Source: Rossellomorea sp. BNER (GTDB lineage: Bacteria > Bacillota > Bacilli > Bacillales > Bacillaceae_B). From it: a DNA stretch of 64,000 nt. Location of the stretch: the NCBI GenBank assembly GCA_024213275.1, contig JANAVG010000010.1, forward strand, positions 1 through 64,000, written 5' to 3'. Below the pieces are notes generated by a model that saw only the letters and a program-made list of their open reading frames with translations, was not told the DNA's origin and searched no databases. The position numbers were made by a program, and so were the translations under genes. This document shows, one piece after another, positions 41,278 to 49,837 of the stretch (position 1 is its first letter; every line of letters starts with the position of its first letter).

Positions 41278-42671
41278 ATTGATGGCAGTTGAATCATTAC
41301 TTTACATCCTTCTCCTATATCACTTTGAATCACTATCGACCCTCCATGTTTTCGGACAATTTCATTCGTGATCGACATGCCTAATCCAAATCCTCCAGTG
41401 CCCCTAGAACGAGATAGATCTGTTCTATAAAATCTTTCACCGATTCTTTTAAGTTTTTCTTGAGGGATACCTATACCATGATCTTCAATAGTGATAAATG
41501 CATTAGATTGATCCTCAAAAGTTTCAATAACAATTTCACTGTTCTCATGGGAGTATTTAATCGCATTGTCTAATACATTTATAAGCACTTGTTGCAGACG
41601 GTTTTGATCCCCTTCTATAATAATCTCATCATTTAAATTCTTTACAGGCAAAATACTTTTTTGTTCTAACGGATAGGTTAACAGGTCAAGTGTCTCTATA
41701 ATTAACTGCGAAAGAGGTAAAAGCTGTTTTTCAAAAACAAAGCTTTTGTCCTGGATTCGTGTTAAATCAAGCAAATCTTGAACCAATAATTTCATACGAT
41801 TGGATTCCTTGATTACTAACGCCAGCTTTTTGTCTTTTTCATCCTTAGATGTATAAACACCATCAAGTATTGCTTGTGCATATCCAGTAATATATGTGAG
41901 GGGCGTACGGATTTCATGCGCTACATTTGACAGAAATTCTTTTTTCTCTATATCTTGTTTCTCCAAGGAATCCACCATTTTATTAAACATGGTGGCTAAT
42001 TCACCAATTTCATCATTTTTCCTCACAGTAACTCTTTTGCTGAAATCTCCTTTAGCCACTTCCTTGGAAAAAGATTGAACTTCCTTCATTGGAAGAAAAA
42101 GAGAGTTTAGAAGAGAATTCAAAATAAGAAAAATCACTAAAAAGAAAATGACACCTACAATAACCAAAATGGGAATTCCGGTTTGAAAAACCTCTGACAT
42201 TTCAGCTAATGGTACATAGATATAAACAAATCCTGTGAGTCTGTCATCTTTCATTAACGGAAATATGGCTCCCACAATATTTCGTTTAAACTCTTCTACA
42301 TAGCCTTCTTTCTCTACAAGCTCACCTTGATTTAATCGATTTAGTTCTTTCTTGCTTAATAAAACTTGATTATCGATTTTATAAGGGAAATTCTCTTTAA
42401 GATCTTTTACTTGATCGACATATATGACCTCATAAGGTGATATCACATTGTACCATTGGATTTTTTCTTTAAACCCATCACTTTGTGATCCATGTGGATA
42501 TAGAGCGGCCGTTTGTTTTCCTTGATAAACTAAGGTTTCTTTCACATTATTAATGTACAAGCTCTTATATATATAGGTGATAAAAAAATAAGAAAACAAA
42601 ATGGTAAAAAGAAGGGAAGATATAATAAGAACTACGATCTTTTGATTTAATGTGACATTGGTAAATTTCAA
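41274..42671 (-). CDS. Sensor histidine kinase
   Basis: A 465-residue membrane kinase. Helix 1 (KIVVLIISSLLFTILFSYFF), an extracellular sensor region of about 130 residues, helix 2 near residue 170 (IPILVIVGVIFFLVIFLIL), a HAMP linker, HisKA with the phospho-acceptor in FLSNVAHEIRTPLTYITG near residue 248, and HATPase_c with N box VLINVLDNAIKYS, DHGIGIP and GTGGFGLGMSI. TTG start overlaps the response-regulator stop by four bases. The ligand is unknown; no obvious target operon is adjacent. Confidence 0.9.
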   Translation of the reverse strand: MKFTNVTLNQKIVVLIISSLLFTILFSYFFITYIYKSLYINNVKETLVYQGKQTAALYPHGSQSDGFKEKIQWYNVISPYEVIYVDQVKDLKENFPYKIDNQVLLSKKELNRLNQGELVEKEGYVEEFKRNIVGAIFPLMKDDRLTGFVYIYVPLAEMSEVFQTGIPILVIVGVIFFLVIFLILNSLLNSLFLPMKEVQSFSKEVAKGDFSKRVTVRKNDEIGELATMFNKMVDSLEKQDIEKKEFLSNVAHEIRTPLTYITGYAQAILDGVYTSKDEKDKKLALVIKESNRMKLLVQDLLDLTRIQDKSFVFEKQLLPLSQLIIETLDLLTYPLEQKSILPVKNLNDEIIIEGDQNRLQQVLINVLDNAIKYSHENSEIVIETFEDQSNAFITIEDHGIGIPQEKLKRIGERFYRTDLSRSRGTGGFGLGMSITNEIVRKHGGSIVIQSDIGEGCKVMIQLPSI

Positions 42672-43342
42672 CTTCTCACCTCAAACTTATATCCATATCC
42701 CCAAACTGTTTGAATGAAATTGGAATCATTCCCCACTTTTAAGCGCAACGTTTTGATATGTGTGTCAACAGTTCGATCACTTCCATCGTAATCACGTCCC
42801 CAAATTTGATCTAATAGCTGTCCTCGGGTATACACTTTTCCAGATTGTGAAGCTAGGAAATATAGTAGATCATATTCCTTAATCGTCAATTTTAATGGAA
42901 TTCCATGCAATTGGACACTTCGAGAAGTTAAATTAAAGGAAAAGGGACCCATTTTCATCGTCTCATTTTTAAATTTAATTGTTCTTCTTAATACAGCTTC
43001 AACTCTAGCCATAAATTCTTCGGGATGAAAAGGCTTAACTAGATAATCGTCACTTCCTAATTTTAACCCTCTTATCTTATCTTCATCATCCCCTTTGGCA
43101 GAAACAAAAATAGATGGAACATCATACATTTTTTTTGCTTCTTTAATAAAAGAAAAGCCATCCATATAAGGCATCATAATATCAATAATTAATAGATCTG
43201 GTTTCTGCTTATCTAATAAAGAAAGTGCTTCAATTCCATCGTTTGCTTCTATTACATCGTAACCTTCTTTTATAAGATAAATTTTCATGATTTCTCTAAT
43301 ATTTATATCATCATCAATGATAAGCACGCTAATATTATTCAC
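42668..43342 (-). CDS. OmpR-family response regulator
   Basis: A 224-residue regulator. The receiver has the acidic pair IIDDD, phospho-acceptor Asp in LLIIDIMMPYMDGF near residue 52, and the conserved Lys in LVKPFHPEEF near 101. The C-terminal winged helix ends with QIWGRDYDGSDRTVDTHIKTLR, typical of OmpR/PhoB DNA binding, and WGYGYKF. GTG start after GGAAAGGAAG. Transcribed with the kinase gene. Confidence 0.92.
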   Translation of the reverse strand: MNNISVLIIDDDINIREIMKIYLIKEGYDVIEANDGIEALSLLDKQKPDLLIIDIMMPYMDGFSFIKEAKKMYDVPSIFVSAKGDDEDKIRGLKLGSDDYLVKPFHPEEFMARVEAVLRRTIKFKNETMKMGPFSFNLTSRSVQLHGIPLKLTIKEYDLLYFLASQSGKVYTRGQLLDQIWGRDYDGSDRTVDTHIKTLRLKVGNDSNFIQTVWGYGYKFEVRS

Positions 43343-43489
43343 TAATTTTACTTCCTTTCCTTATTACAATGTTTAAAGACTATTATAGTAAAAAATTATG
43401 AAGAATTTATGTGTTTTTATTTTTTTGTGTATCACACTAATAATTTTCTGTAAATTTGTCTAGAATGTCCAATAGTGCTTACTTAAAAG

Positions 43490-43725
43490 AAGGCTGTTTT
43501 TAAAAGATTGTTGCTTTTAAGCAAAATGGAAAACGCAGAGTGGATTGGAGCGGAAGGCACTTGACTCCTGCGGGAAGTAGAGGAAAAGTCGAGACCCCAC
43601 AGGCGGAACGCCGAGGAGGCTCGACTTCCTCCCCGCGGAAAGCAAGTGCCTGCAGAGGAAAGGAACGGTCACCGACCAGTTGCTATCCCCGAAAAACAAC
43701 AATCACTACGAAAAGAGCCTAAAAG
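43490..43725. repeat. Bacillaceae GATTGGAGCGG repeat element, copy 2
   Basis: Outer arms AAGGCTGTTTTTAAAAGATT and the reverse complement near AATC...AAAAGAGCCT flank GATTGTTG/CAACAATC. Inside lie GTGGATTGGAGCGGAAGGCA, a GC-rich core with GAGACCCCACAGGCGGAACG and CCGAGGAGG, then CCCCGCGGAAAGC and AAGTGCCTGCAG. Several strong nested inverted repeats are visible. Same family as 2188-2365. Frames crossing it are not genes. Confidence 0.8.
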
Positions 43726-43766
43726 AAAGGCACATAATAAATTTAGCATTAGAAAAGGAGATCACA

Positions 43767-44177
43767 ATGAAACATGTAAAACATTTCGTATTATTAGCAA
43801 TCGTCGTTGTTCTTACAGCTTGTACGGCAAATGCAAAAGAAGGTCAAGATGGAAATCGTTCACTCGAACCCTTAAAAGCGGAAATCCAGGTTCCAGAAAA
43901 TATTAAGTTAATGAATGAAATAAATCTTAAAGTGAAAGTGACCCAAGGGAGCGATATCGTTCAAGATGCTTCAGAAGTAATGTTTGAAATATGGCATGAA
44001 AAGGGTAAAGAAGAAAGTATTATGTTAGAAGCGAAGCATGATCAAAATGGAATATACTCAGCCTCAACAACCTTTGAGAAAAGTGGAACATATTATGTAC
44101 AGCCACATGTAACAGCAAGAAATATGCACGTTATGCCAAAAGTAAAAGTAATTGTGAATGAAAAAGAATCTAATTAG
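43767..44177 (+). CDS. YtkA-like lipoprotein
   Basis: A 136-residue lipoprotein: signal peptide with lipobox VLTACT (Cys near residue 18), then an all-beta domain with NEINLKVKVTQGSDIVQDASEV, MFEIWHEKGKEESIML, DQNGIYSASTTFEKSGTYYVQ and HVTARNMHVMPKVKV. This matches YtkA/FixH-like domains, which often bind copper or accompany copper/oxidase assembly; the HVTARNMHVMP segment supplies Met and His. ATG at 43767 with AAAAGGAGATC upstream. The gene directly follows a repeat element. Confidence 0.72.
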   Translation: MKHVKHFVLLAIVVVLTACTANAKEGQDGNRSLEPLKAEIQVPENIKLMNEINLKVKVTQGSDIVQDASEVMFEIWHEKGKEESIMLEAKHDQNGIYSASTTFEKSGTYYVQPHVTARNMHVMPKVKVIVNEKESN

Positions 44178-44230
44178 GAAAAGTAATACAATCCGCAAAA
44201 AAGTCATGATTCCTTTTTTTCAGGATAGAA

Positions 44231-44383
44231 TGGTATAATAATGTTACCAAATAAATAAGGACATTGGCGGCAACCAATGTCCTTATACACAGCTTCTGCA
44301 GTAAGTGCAGCGGCCCATGAGAGAAGAAATATAACTCTACCCTACAGTTTGAGCGCTAGCAGGGTGGGGTTATTTCTTTTTAT
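44231..44383 (+). ncRNA. Putative antisense antitoxin RNA
   Basis: An extended -10 promoter, TGGTATAAT (44231-44239), would start an RNA near 44246. It contains the hairpin AAGGACATTGG/CCAATGTCCTT and ends at the hairpin AAGAAATAtAaCtctACCCT ... AGGGT with TTATTTCTTTTT at about 44383. It runs convergent to the toxin transcript and overlaps its 3' end, the arrangement known for RatA/txpA and SR4/bsrG in B. subtilis. Confidence 0.5.
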
Positions 44384-44468
44384 CTGAAGAAATAACGACA
44401 GCTATCACTGAAACAATCAATGAGCTAAACGTGATCATTAACGTTAAGGCCTCATAAAATGTGATTAT
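44370..44468 (-). CDS. Holin-like type I toxin peptide, non-standard start
   Basis: The minus strand encodes a 32-residue hydrophobic peptide, IITFYEALTLMITFSSLI followed by a V/I-rich helix and a basic SSDKKK tail. This is the pattern of putative holin-like/TxpA-BsrG-type toxins (xxYEALTLMI..., one membrane helix, lysine end). A strong ribosome site GAAGGAGGTGG sits nine bases before an ATA codon; no ATG, GTG or TTG is in frame there, so initiation at ATA is proposed, or the start has been lost. The ribosome site can pair with CCACTTTCCTTC just upstream. An extended -10 TGGTAAACT lies about 80 bases upstream. Confidence 0.5.
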   Translation of the reverse strand: MITFYEALTLMITFSSLIVSVIAVVISSDKKK

Positions 44469-44754
44469 ACGCCACCACCTCCTTCAGAAGGAAAGTGGCC
44501 ACTGCCCACCCTGATTCACTGTGTACATATAGTTTACCATAGCAAGCCAGAGGCACTAATAGGTAGGAGGGACGAAATAGCGAACCTTCACAAATAATGA
44601 TTAGACATACTATTTAAAACAGAACAAAAGAAAAGATAATCTCTTTATAGTTGTCAACCCTTTAAAATTAATCTGTTTTTATGTATGAAATAAGAAATGA
44701 TGGAAATCAATAATGAAGTAAAAGGAAAAAAACATTTTTATAACGATTATTAAT
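44469..44754. other. Toxin leader/promoter and dps upstream region
   Basis: The first part (to about 44560) would be the leader and promoter of the minus-strand toxin RNA. The remainder is AT-rich with no recognisable gene. A sequence near 44738 (TTATAACGATTATTAA) could be a second, weaker PerR-like half of the dps control region. Confidence 0.4.
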
Positions 44755-44782
44755 TGATAATAATTATAAATAAGTATATAAT
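44754..44782 (+). promoter_or_regulatory. dps promoter with PerR box
   Basis: -35 TTGATA (44754-44759), 17-bp spacer, -10 TATAAT (44777-44782). TGATAATAATTATAA (44755-44769) matches the reverse-complement form of the PerR box TTATAATTATTATAA at 14 of 15 positions and overlaps the -35. B. subtilis mrgA (Dps) is a classical PerR target, so peroxide-inducible expression is expected. Confidence 0.75.
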
Positions 44783-44814
44783 TAGTTTGTACAAAGTTAA
44801 AAGGAGAGATAAAA

Positions 44815-45252
44815 ATGAATCAACAATTAGTAGTAGCACTCAACAAACAACTTGCAAATTGGAATGTTCTTTACACAAAGCTTCACAATTATCATTGGTA
44901 TGTGACAGGCCCAGAATTTTTCACTTTACATGAAAAATTTGAAGAGTATTATAATGAGGCAGGAAAATATATTGATGAAATTGCTGAAAGGATTCTCACA
45001 ATTAAAGGAAAACCGATAGCTTCATTAAAGGAATATCTTGAAACAACTACAATTGAAGAATCGAACGGGAAAGAATCAGCTAAAGAAATGGTTGATCATT
45101 TGATAAAAGATTTTCAACACGTTGTTAATGATTCCAAGAAAATTATTGAAGCAGCGGAAGATTCACAGGATCAGCCTACAGCTGATCTATTTATCGGCAT
45201 TAAAACATCACTAGAACAGCATATCTGGATGTTAAATGCATTTAATTCTTAA
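44815..45252 (+). CDS. dps: Dps-family ferritin-like protein (MrgA)
   Basis: A 145-residue four-helix-bundle protein. The inter-subunit ferroxidase residues are visible in [20 protein letters not shown] (His) and [10 protein letters not shown] (Asp, Glu), the classical Dps signature. Dps assembles as a dodecamer that oxidises Fe(II) with hydrogen peroxide, stores iron, and in some species binds DNA. ATG follows AAAAGGAGAGAT. Single-gene unit with its own terminator and a PerR-type box. Confidence 0.93.
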   Translation: MNQQLVVALNKQLANWNVLYTKLHNYHWYVTGPEFFTLHEKFEEYYNEAGKYIDEIAERILTIKGKPIASLKEYLETTTIEESNGKESAKEMVDHLIKDFQHVVNDSKKIIEAAEDSQDQPTADLFIGIKTSLEQHIWMLNAFNS

Positions 45253-45254
45253 CT

Positions 45255-45289
45255 AAAAAGCGTTGGCCTGTTTCGGGCGACGCTTTTTT
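45255..45289 (+). terminator. Terminator after dps
   Basis: AAAAAGCGT pairs with ACGCTTTTTT, with an inner GC-rich pairing. Confidence 0.8.
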
Positions 45290-45417
45290 CGTGCCAGTAG
45301 GAAAGAACTGAATCAGGGATAACCATTGAATTTTTCCTGAAATAAATCCAGAGGAAATAATATATTTCCTCTGGTAATTTATTTTTACATAGAGATCAGA
45401 AAGATCCTCTTTCACCT

Positions 45418-47052
45418 TTATTTTATATCGTTGATTCGTTTTTGGAGAATTTGCTTCTGTCTATCTAAATGATTGATTGCATGGTTAATATTTTTTTCAT
45501 ATATTCCTAAAATAAGTTGTCCATATTTGTCACCAGGTACAGCCCACTTTCCATTTAATGACTTCCAAGTTGGAGCAGAACCTCGTGTGACAAGTGAAAA
45601 TCTAGGATCGACTAATTCCTCATTGGCAGGGAGTGGTTTTGTTGTAGCATAAGCGTATAAATGTTGAATATGTGCTGTAACTCCTTCACGAGGAGTTTTA
45701 AAACTTGCCCCTGGGTTTCCAGGACCAGTTGCACCTATGCCTGCATAGTTATTTTGTTCAGGTTTTACAATCCCGGTAAAGCGAAAAAAGTTTGTTTCGT
45801 GAACTGCTTGTGCATAAGCAATATCGCCATTTATACCATATTTAGAACCAATTTCAATGTATAACTGTCCAAGTTGAAGAGCATTTTGATTGACTGTTTT
45901 TACATACTGATCTAACTGTCCACCATTTAAAACACTTGAACCTTCGATTGGATAACCTTCCGGTGCTGGCGGAGGGGTATCACCTTCTCCATTTACTACA
46001 ATGACGAACGCTCCCTCAATTCCTAATTTTTTGAGTTTTACTACTTGCTGGTCAGCATGTTCTTTTTCCTCGAATGCACCAGCTTGTACACGGTAAAAAC
46101 GTTCATTATTTATGGTCACTGGATCAATGAAGGAATCAATGTTTTTATTCTTCAAAAATGCAACACGGTTTTCAGCATTTTCCCTTTCTTTAAAGGATCC
46201 TGCAATGACCTTATATAGTGCTTTAGTAGGAGGTGCTTCATTATCCTCATTATCAGTTATAATGAACGCTCCTTCAATACCAATGCTACTCAATTTTGCA
46301 ACTTGCTGTTCAGCATTTTCTATTTCATTGAACGCTCCTGCTTGGACACGGTAAAAACGTTCATTATTTATGATTACTGGATCAATAAAAGCATCAATAT
46401 TTTTACTCTTCAGAAATGCTACGCGATTTTCAGCGTTTTCTCTTTCTTTAAAGGATCCTGCTATGACCTTATAAAGTGTACCATCAGCAGGAGGACTTTC
46501 CTTTTTTGGTAATCTTAATGCTTTCGCTACACCTTCACCAGCGGAAACCACGACGTCATTAACAAATTGTGAGTTCCGCATTAATCGTAAATCATTATCA
46601 TTATCAATAAATAATATCTCTAGTAGTAACGCTGGCATTGTTGATTCTCTTAGAACATGAAAGTTAGCTCGTTTTTTACCACGATTCGCCACCCCGTATT
46701 TGGTCGCAATCCTTGATTTAATATTTTCATGAATCGTATTCTGATATTGAACAGTCTGGTTACTGACATTTCCATTGTATATATAGCTTTCGAATCCTGT
46801 ACCTCCACCTGCATTATGGTGGATAGAAAGAAAGAAATCGACATTCCTAGAATTGGCTAAGTTTGTTCTAGCTTCAAGACTTACCGTTTCATTTGTAGTT
46901 CTCGTCATAACAATATTCACTTGATAGTTTTGTAGAAGGTAATTTCGTAATTTTAATGAAACGTCTAAATTAAAATCTTTTTCACTAAAACCTTTATATT
47001 GAGCACCAGGATCGCTACCTCCATGACCTGGGTCTATTAATATAGTCGTCAT
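45418..47052 (-). CDS. Two-hydrolase cell-wall enzyme: amidase, two SPOR domains, glucosaminidase
   Basis: About 544 residues without a signal peptide. Residues 1-180 are an N-acetylmuramoyl-L-alanine amidase (Amidase_3) with zinc ligands in ILIDPGHGG, SLSIHHN-type FFLSIHHNAGG and the catalytic Glu in LLLEILFIDN. Two nearly identical SPOR domains follow (both beginning LYKVIAGSFKERENAENRVA). The last 160 residues form a glucosaminidase-like domain with catalytic Glu in YAQAVHETNFF. SPOR binds denuded glycan. The amidase plus SPOR layout and lack of signal peptide resemble the mother-cell lysis enzyme CwlC. ATG at 47052 is preferred for its spacing to GAGGTGATG. A sporulation role is inference. 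Confidence 0.82.
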   Translation of the reverse strand: MTTILIDPGHGGSDPGAQYKGFSEKDFNLDVSLKLRNYLLQNYQVNIVMTRTTNETVSLEARTNLANSRNVDFFLSIHHNAGGGTGFESYIYNGNVSNQTVQYQNTIHENIKSRIATKYGVANRGKKRANFHVLRESTMPALLLEILFIDNDNDLRLMRNSQFVNDVVVSAGEGVAKALRLPKKESPPADGTLYKVIAGSFKERENAENRVAFLKSKNIDAFIDPVIINNERFYRVQAGAFNEIENAEQQVAKLSSIGIEGAFIITDNEDNEAPPTKALYKVIAGSFKERENAENRVAFLKNKNIDSFIDPVTINNERFYRVQAGAFEEKEHADQQVVKLKKLGIEGAFVIVVNGEGDTPPPAPEGYPIEGSSVLNGGQLDQYVKTVNQNALQLGQLYIEIGSKYGINGDIAYAQAVHETNFFRFTGIVKPEQNNYAGIGATGPGNPGASFKTPREGVTAHIQHLYAYATTKPLPANEELVDPRFSLVTRGSAPTWKSLNGKWAVPGDKYGQLILGIYEKNINHAINHLDRQKQILQKRINDIK

Positions 47053-47231
47053 TATAATCATCACCTCTATTGTATTTATATGTAAAAAAGCAGGAAAAGG
47101 CTTGGACTGGTAAAGATCTTCGATAGGGAAAATTACTGATAATGATTAATTCTAATGAATAGGGTATTGAAGCCAGATAAAAAAGAATAAAATAGATATG
47201 ATCACACTAAAAGGGGATGGAGGGAGACAAC

Positions 47232-49355
47232 ATGAATTTAAGAGTGGTGCAAATAAGTTATTTGTTTGGAGTCAGTATGATGTTAGCGAGTGTTTTATAC
47301 TTTTTTGCCTCAAACTGGCAGGGCTTAGAACGATTATCGAAAGTCGGACTTAGTACCGTTATTATTCTATTATTTTATGGACTGAGTTACTTATTAGCAA
47401 AAGCAATAAATAATCAGACATTCCTATCCCGCTGGATGTTTGTTGCAGCAGGAATATCATTCGGTCTATCAGTAGCTCTCATTGGCCAGCTATATAATTC
47501 ACATGCAGACAGCTATTTGTTATTCCTTATTTGGCTTATCCCAATGATTTTTTTAAGTTTTTATACCCAATACCAGCCGTTCCATATTCTAAGCTATATC
47601 TTAGCGCACTTATGCATTTATTTTTATCTTTTTCCATCGAGTTATTTTATTGATTGGTCAGAAAATCAATTATTTATAGTCCTACTTGGGGTAATTGTTA
47701 TCAATTCACTATTATTTTTTATGATAAATAAAAGGGTTTTCTTGTCTAAAATTCTCTATTTTGCATCCTTTTCATTGATACAAATGATCATGATATTTTT
47801 AAGTGTTTCACATGATTTCCCTACATATGGGAGATTCATGAATATATTCTATATCCTATTGATCGCTATTGGTTTTTATTATTTCATTAAAAAGAAAGAA
47901 GACAGGGTCTTAATTACTTTACTTAGTATTTCTGCCTCAATTTATTTGATTTCAAAGGCATTTGAGTATATGGGCTTGTATTTTGGTGAGCTTTTCTTTT
48001 TCATTTTAATAGCAATCGCCTTTTCATTAATATTTGGAAGTATTGTTTTGTTAAAATTTTTAAATAACTCAAAAACAAATATGGCTTTTAAAAACATTGT
48101 GATTTCAACTGTGACATTTGTTGCTTCCACCCTTTTGATTATTTCAATATTCGGTTTAGTTAGTTTAATAACCCAGGATTTATCATTGATATTCTTGTAT
48201 TTCTTAGCACTTATCGTTCTTATCATCCCGAGCTTATTCTTCAAATGGCCAATAACCATTAAATATACATTATTATCGACTGGATATATCATCGCTCTTA
48301 TTTCTAGCGTTTTTCATGATGATTTTTATTTAAAAATCATTCTTTTCTTTATTCTACTCGGTGGCCTTTTCAAATTACAATCAAATGGGATAAATGTATT
48401 TCAGTATCTACTTTTAAATGTTGTCAGTTATTTTTTATTGACCGAATGGATTACAGAAAGTCACTATGTTGTTTTAGTCTTACTAATGATGAATTTGCTG
48501 AGCTATTGGGAATTTAAAAAGATGCTCTCACCATTAAGATTCACAGCCTACATCATGACACTAAGTTATTTTATTACATTAACTGTCATACCTGATCTAA
48601 CTACATTTTTCTTTTTTGTTTACAATGCCGGTTTTTTCATACTTACTACGGCACTTTGCTTTTGGCTTAAAACGAAACGAGTTATGTTTGAATGGTATGT
48701 CTCTACTTGCTTTTGGTTTATATTTATTGCCTATAAGTACTATGACCTTGCGTGGGAACTCGTTCACAAGTCTGTTTTATTTTTCATCCTAGGTCTCTTG
48801 TTTTTGATTGTAGCGATATATTTCGAGAAAAAATATCGAGTAGGTCACAATGGGACCAATTTTTTGTTTGCAAAATGGAAGGGAATCGTTTTGATCATCC
48901 TTCTTCAAATTGGATTTATCGGTTATCAAGTATATGGTAATGAAACTCTCTTAAGAGAAGGAGAATTAGTTAAATTAGAATTAGCACCTGTCGATCCACG
49001 CTCACTCCTTCAAGGGGATTATGTCATGCTTAACTATAAAATTTCAACACTTGCAAAGATCGTGAACGAAGAATATAGAAAACAAAAAATCCAGGTGGTG
49101 TTAAGGGAAAATAATGAAGGAATCCATGAATATGGAGGATATTACAGGCTAAAAGGAGAATGGAATCAACAATATAAATCAGCACCAGGGGATATTATCA
49201 TCAATGGAGTATTGAATGGCTCGGGTTCGATCATTTATGGAATAGAGAGTTATTTTGTCCCAGAAGGTACAGGAATTGATGTTCAAAACAATATCAAATA
49301 TGCCGATATAAAAGTAGGTAGTAATGGGAACGCCATTTTAATGAGTGTAGAGTAA
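47232..49355 (+). CDS. DUF2157 / GDYXXLXY membrane protein
   Basis: A 707-residue protein with about sixteen or more membrane helices and a C-terminal extracytoplasmic domain. The start region RVVQISYLFGVSMMLASVLY with FFASNWQGLERLSKVGLS is the DUF2157 signature. The C-terminus has the GDYXXLXY motif as RSLLQGDYVMLNY near residue 600, followed by strand-rich sequence. The family is found across bacteria with unknown function. ATG at 47232 follows GGAGGGAGACAAC; an ATG five codons earlier overlaps that site. No neighbours suggest a role. Confidence 0.8.
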   Translation: MNLRVVQISYLFGVSMMLASVLYFFASNWQGLERLSKVGLSTVIILLFYGLSYLLAKAINNQTFLSRWMFVAAGISFGLSVALIGQLYNSHADSYLLFLIWLIPMIFLSFYTQYQPFHILSYILAHLCIYFYLFPSSYFIDWSENQLFIVLLGVIVINSLLFFMINKRVFLSKILYFASFSLIQMIMIFLSVSHDFPTYGRFMNIFYILLIAIGFYYFIKKKEDRVLITLLSISASIYLISKAFEYMGLYFGELFFFILIAIAFSLIFGSIVLLKFLNNSKTNMAFKNIVISTVTFVASTLLIISIFGLVSLITQDLSLIFLYFLALIVLIIPSLFFKWPITIKYTLLSTGYIIALISSVFHDDFYLKIILFFILLGGLFKLQSNGINVFQYLLLNVVSYFLLTEWITESHYVVLVLLMMNLLSYWEFKKMLSPLRFTAYIMTLSYFITLTVIPDLTTFFFFVYNAGFFILTTALCFWLKTKRVMFEWYVSTCFWFIFIAYKYYDLAWELVHKSVLFFILGLLFLIVAIYFEKKYRVGHNGTNFLFAKWKGIVLIILLQIGFIGYQVYGNETLLREGELVKLELAPVDPRSLLQGDYVMLNYKISTLAKIVNEEYRKQKIQVVLRENNEGIHEYGGYYRLKGEWNQQYKSAPGDIIINGVLNGSGSIIYGIESYFVPEGTGIDVQNNIKYADIKVGSNGNAILMSVE

Positions 49356-49837
49356 ATAGAAGGAGCCATCACTTCCGAATAAAGATAAAATTTCTTTACT
49401 CTAAAGGGTGGTCCCTAATCTTTTTGGCTAACAATTTTAAACGAGGCTCTCTAGATCAATTTCTAATAAAGGAAACATTTAACTTAATGAATTTCCTTCT
49501 GTAACTTAAAAAAAGAAAATAAATCTTTGTTAGATTTCCCCGCCAGATATCCTATAATTCCAGCAAAAATGGTACAATAAGGGATTAACTGATTTTTCTA
49601 ACGTAAAGAAAAGTTAATGTGAATTCATTTATGGTTTCCCTTCTTGATTTCTGAAATAAACCCACTCCATTAAGACTTGGCAGTTATTCCCCAAAACTTA
49701 TACTTTATTTCTTTTAACTTCTCTTCAAAAAGCCGATTTAAATCTAGATTGTGAAAATTCACTATAACTCCTTTTACATTTTCACCTTTAGACATTAGAA
49801 TTTGATTATATGAAAATATTGATTAGGAGATTACTAG
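49356..49837. other. Gap without a clear gene
   Basis: A minus-strand frame of 41 codons (49670-49795; MSKGENVKGVIVNFHNL..., ending FWGITAKS) reads like protein but lacks a ribosome site before its ATG; a GTG at its twelfth codon has AAAAGGAG before it. It may be a small gene or a fragment. The rest is AT-rich with nothing recognised. Confidence 0.35.

Noticed and set aside
43517..43906. Several overlapping frames on both strands near 43.6 kb
   Set aside because: They are caused by the high GC content of the structured repeat element and lack initiation signals.
44755..44769. Fur box reading of the dps operator
   Set aside because: The sequence fits the PerR consensus better (14 of 15), and dps/mrgA is a classical PerR target; cross-recognition by Fur cannot be excluded.
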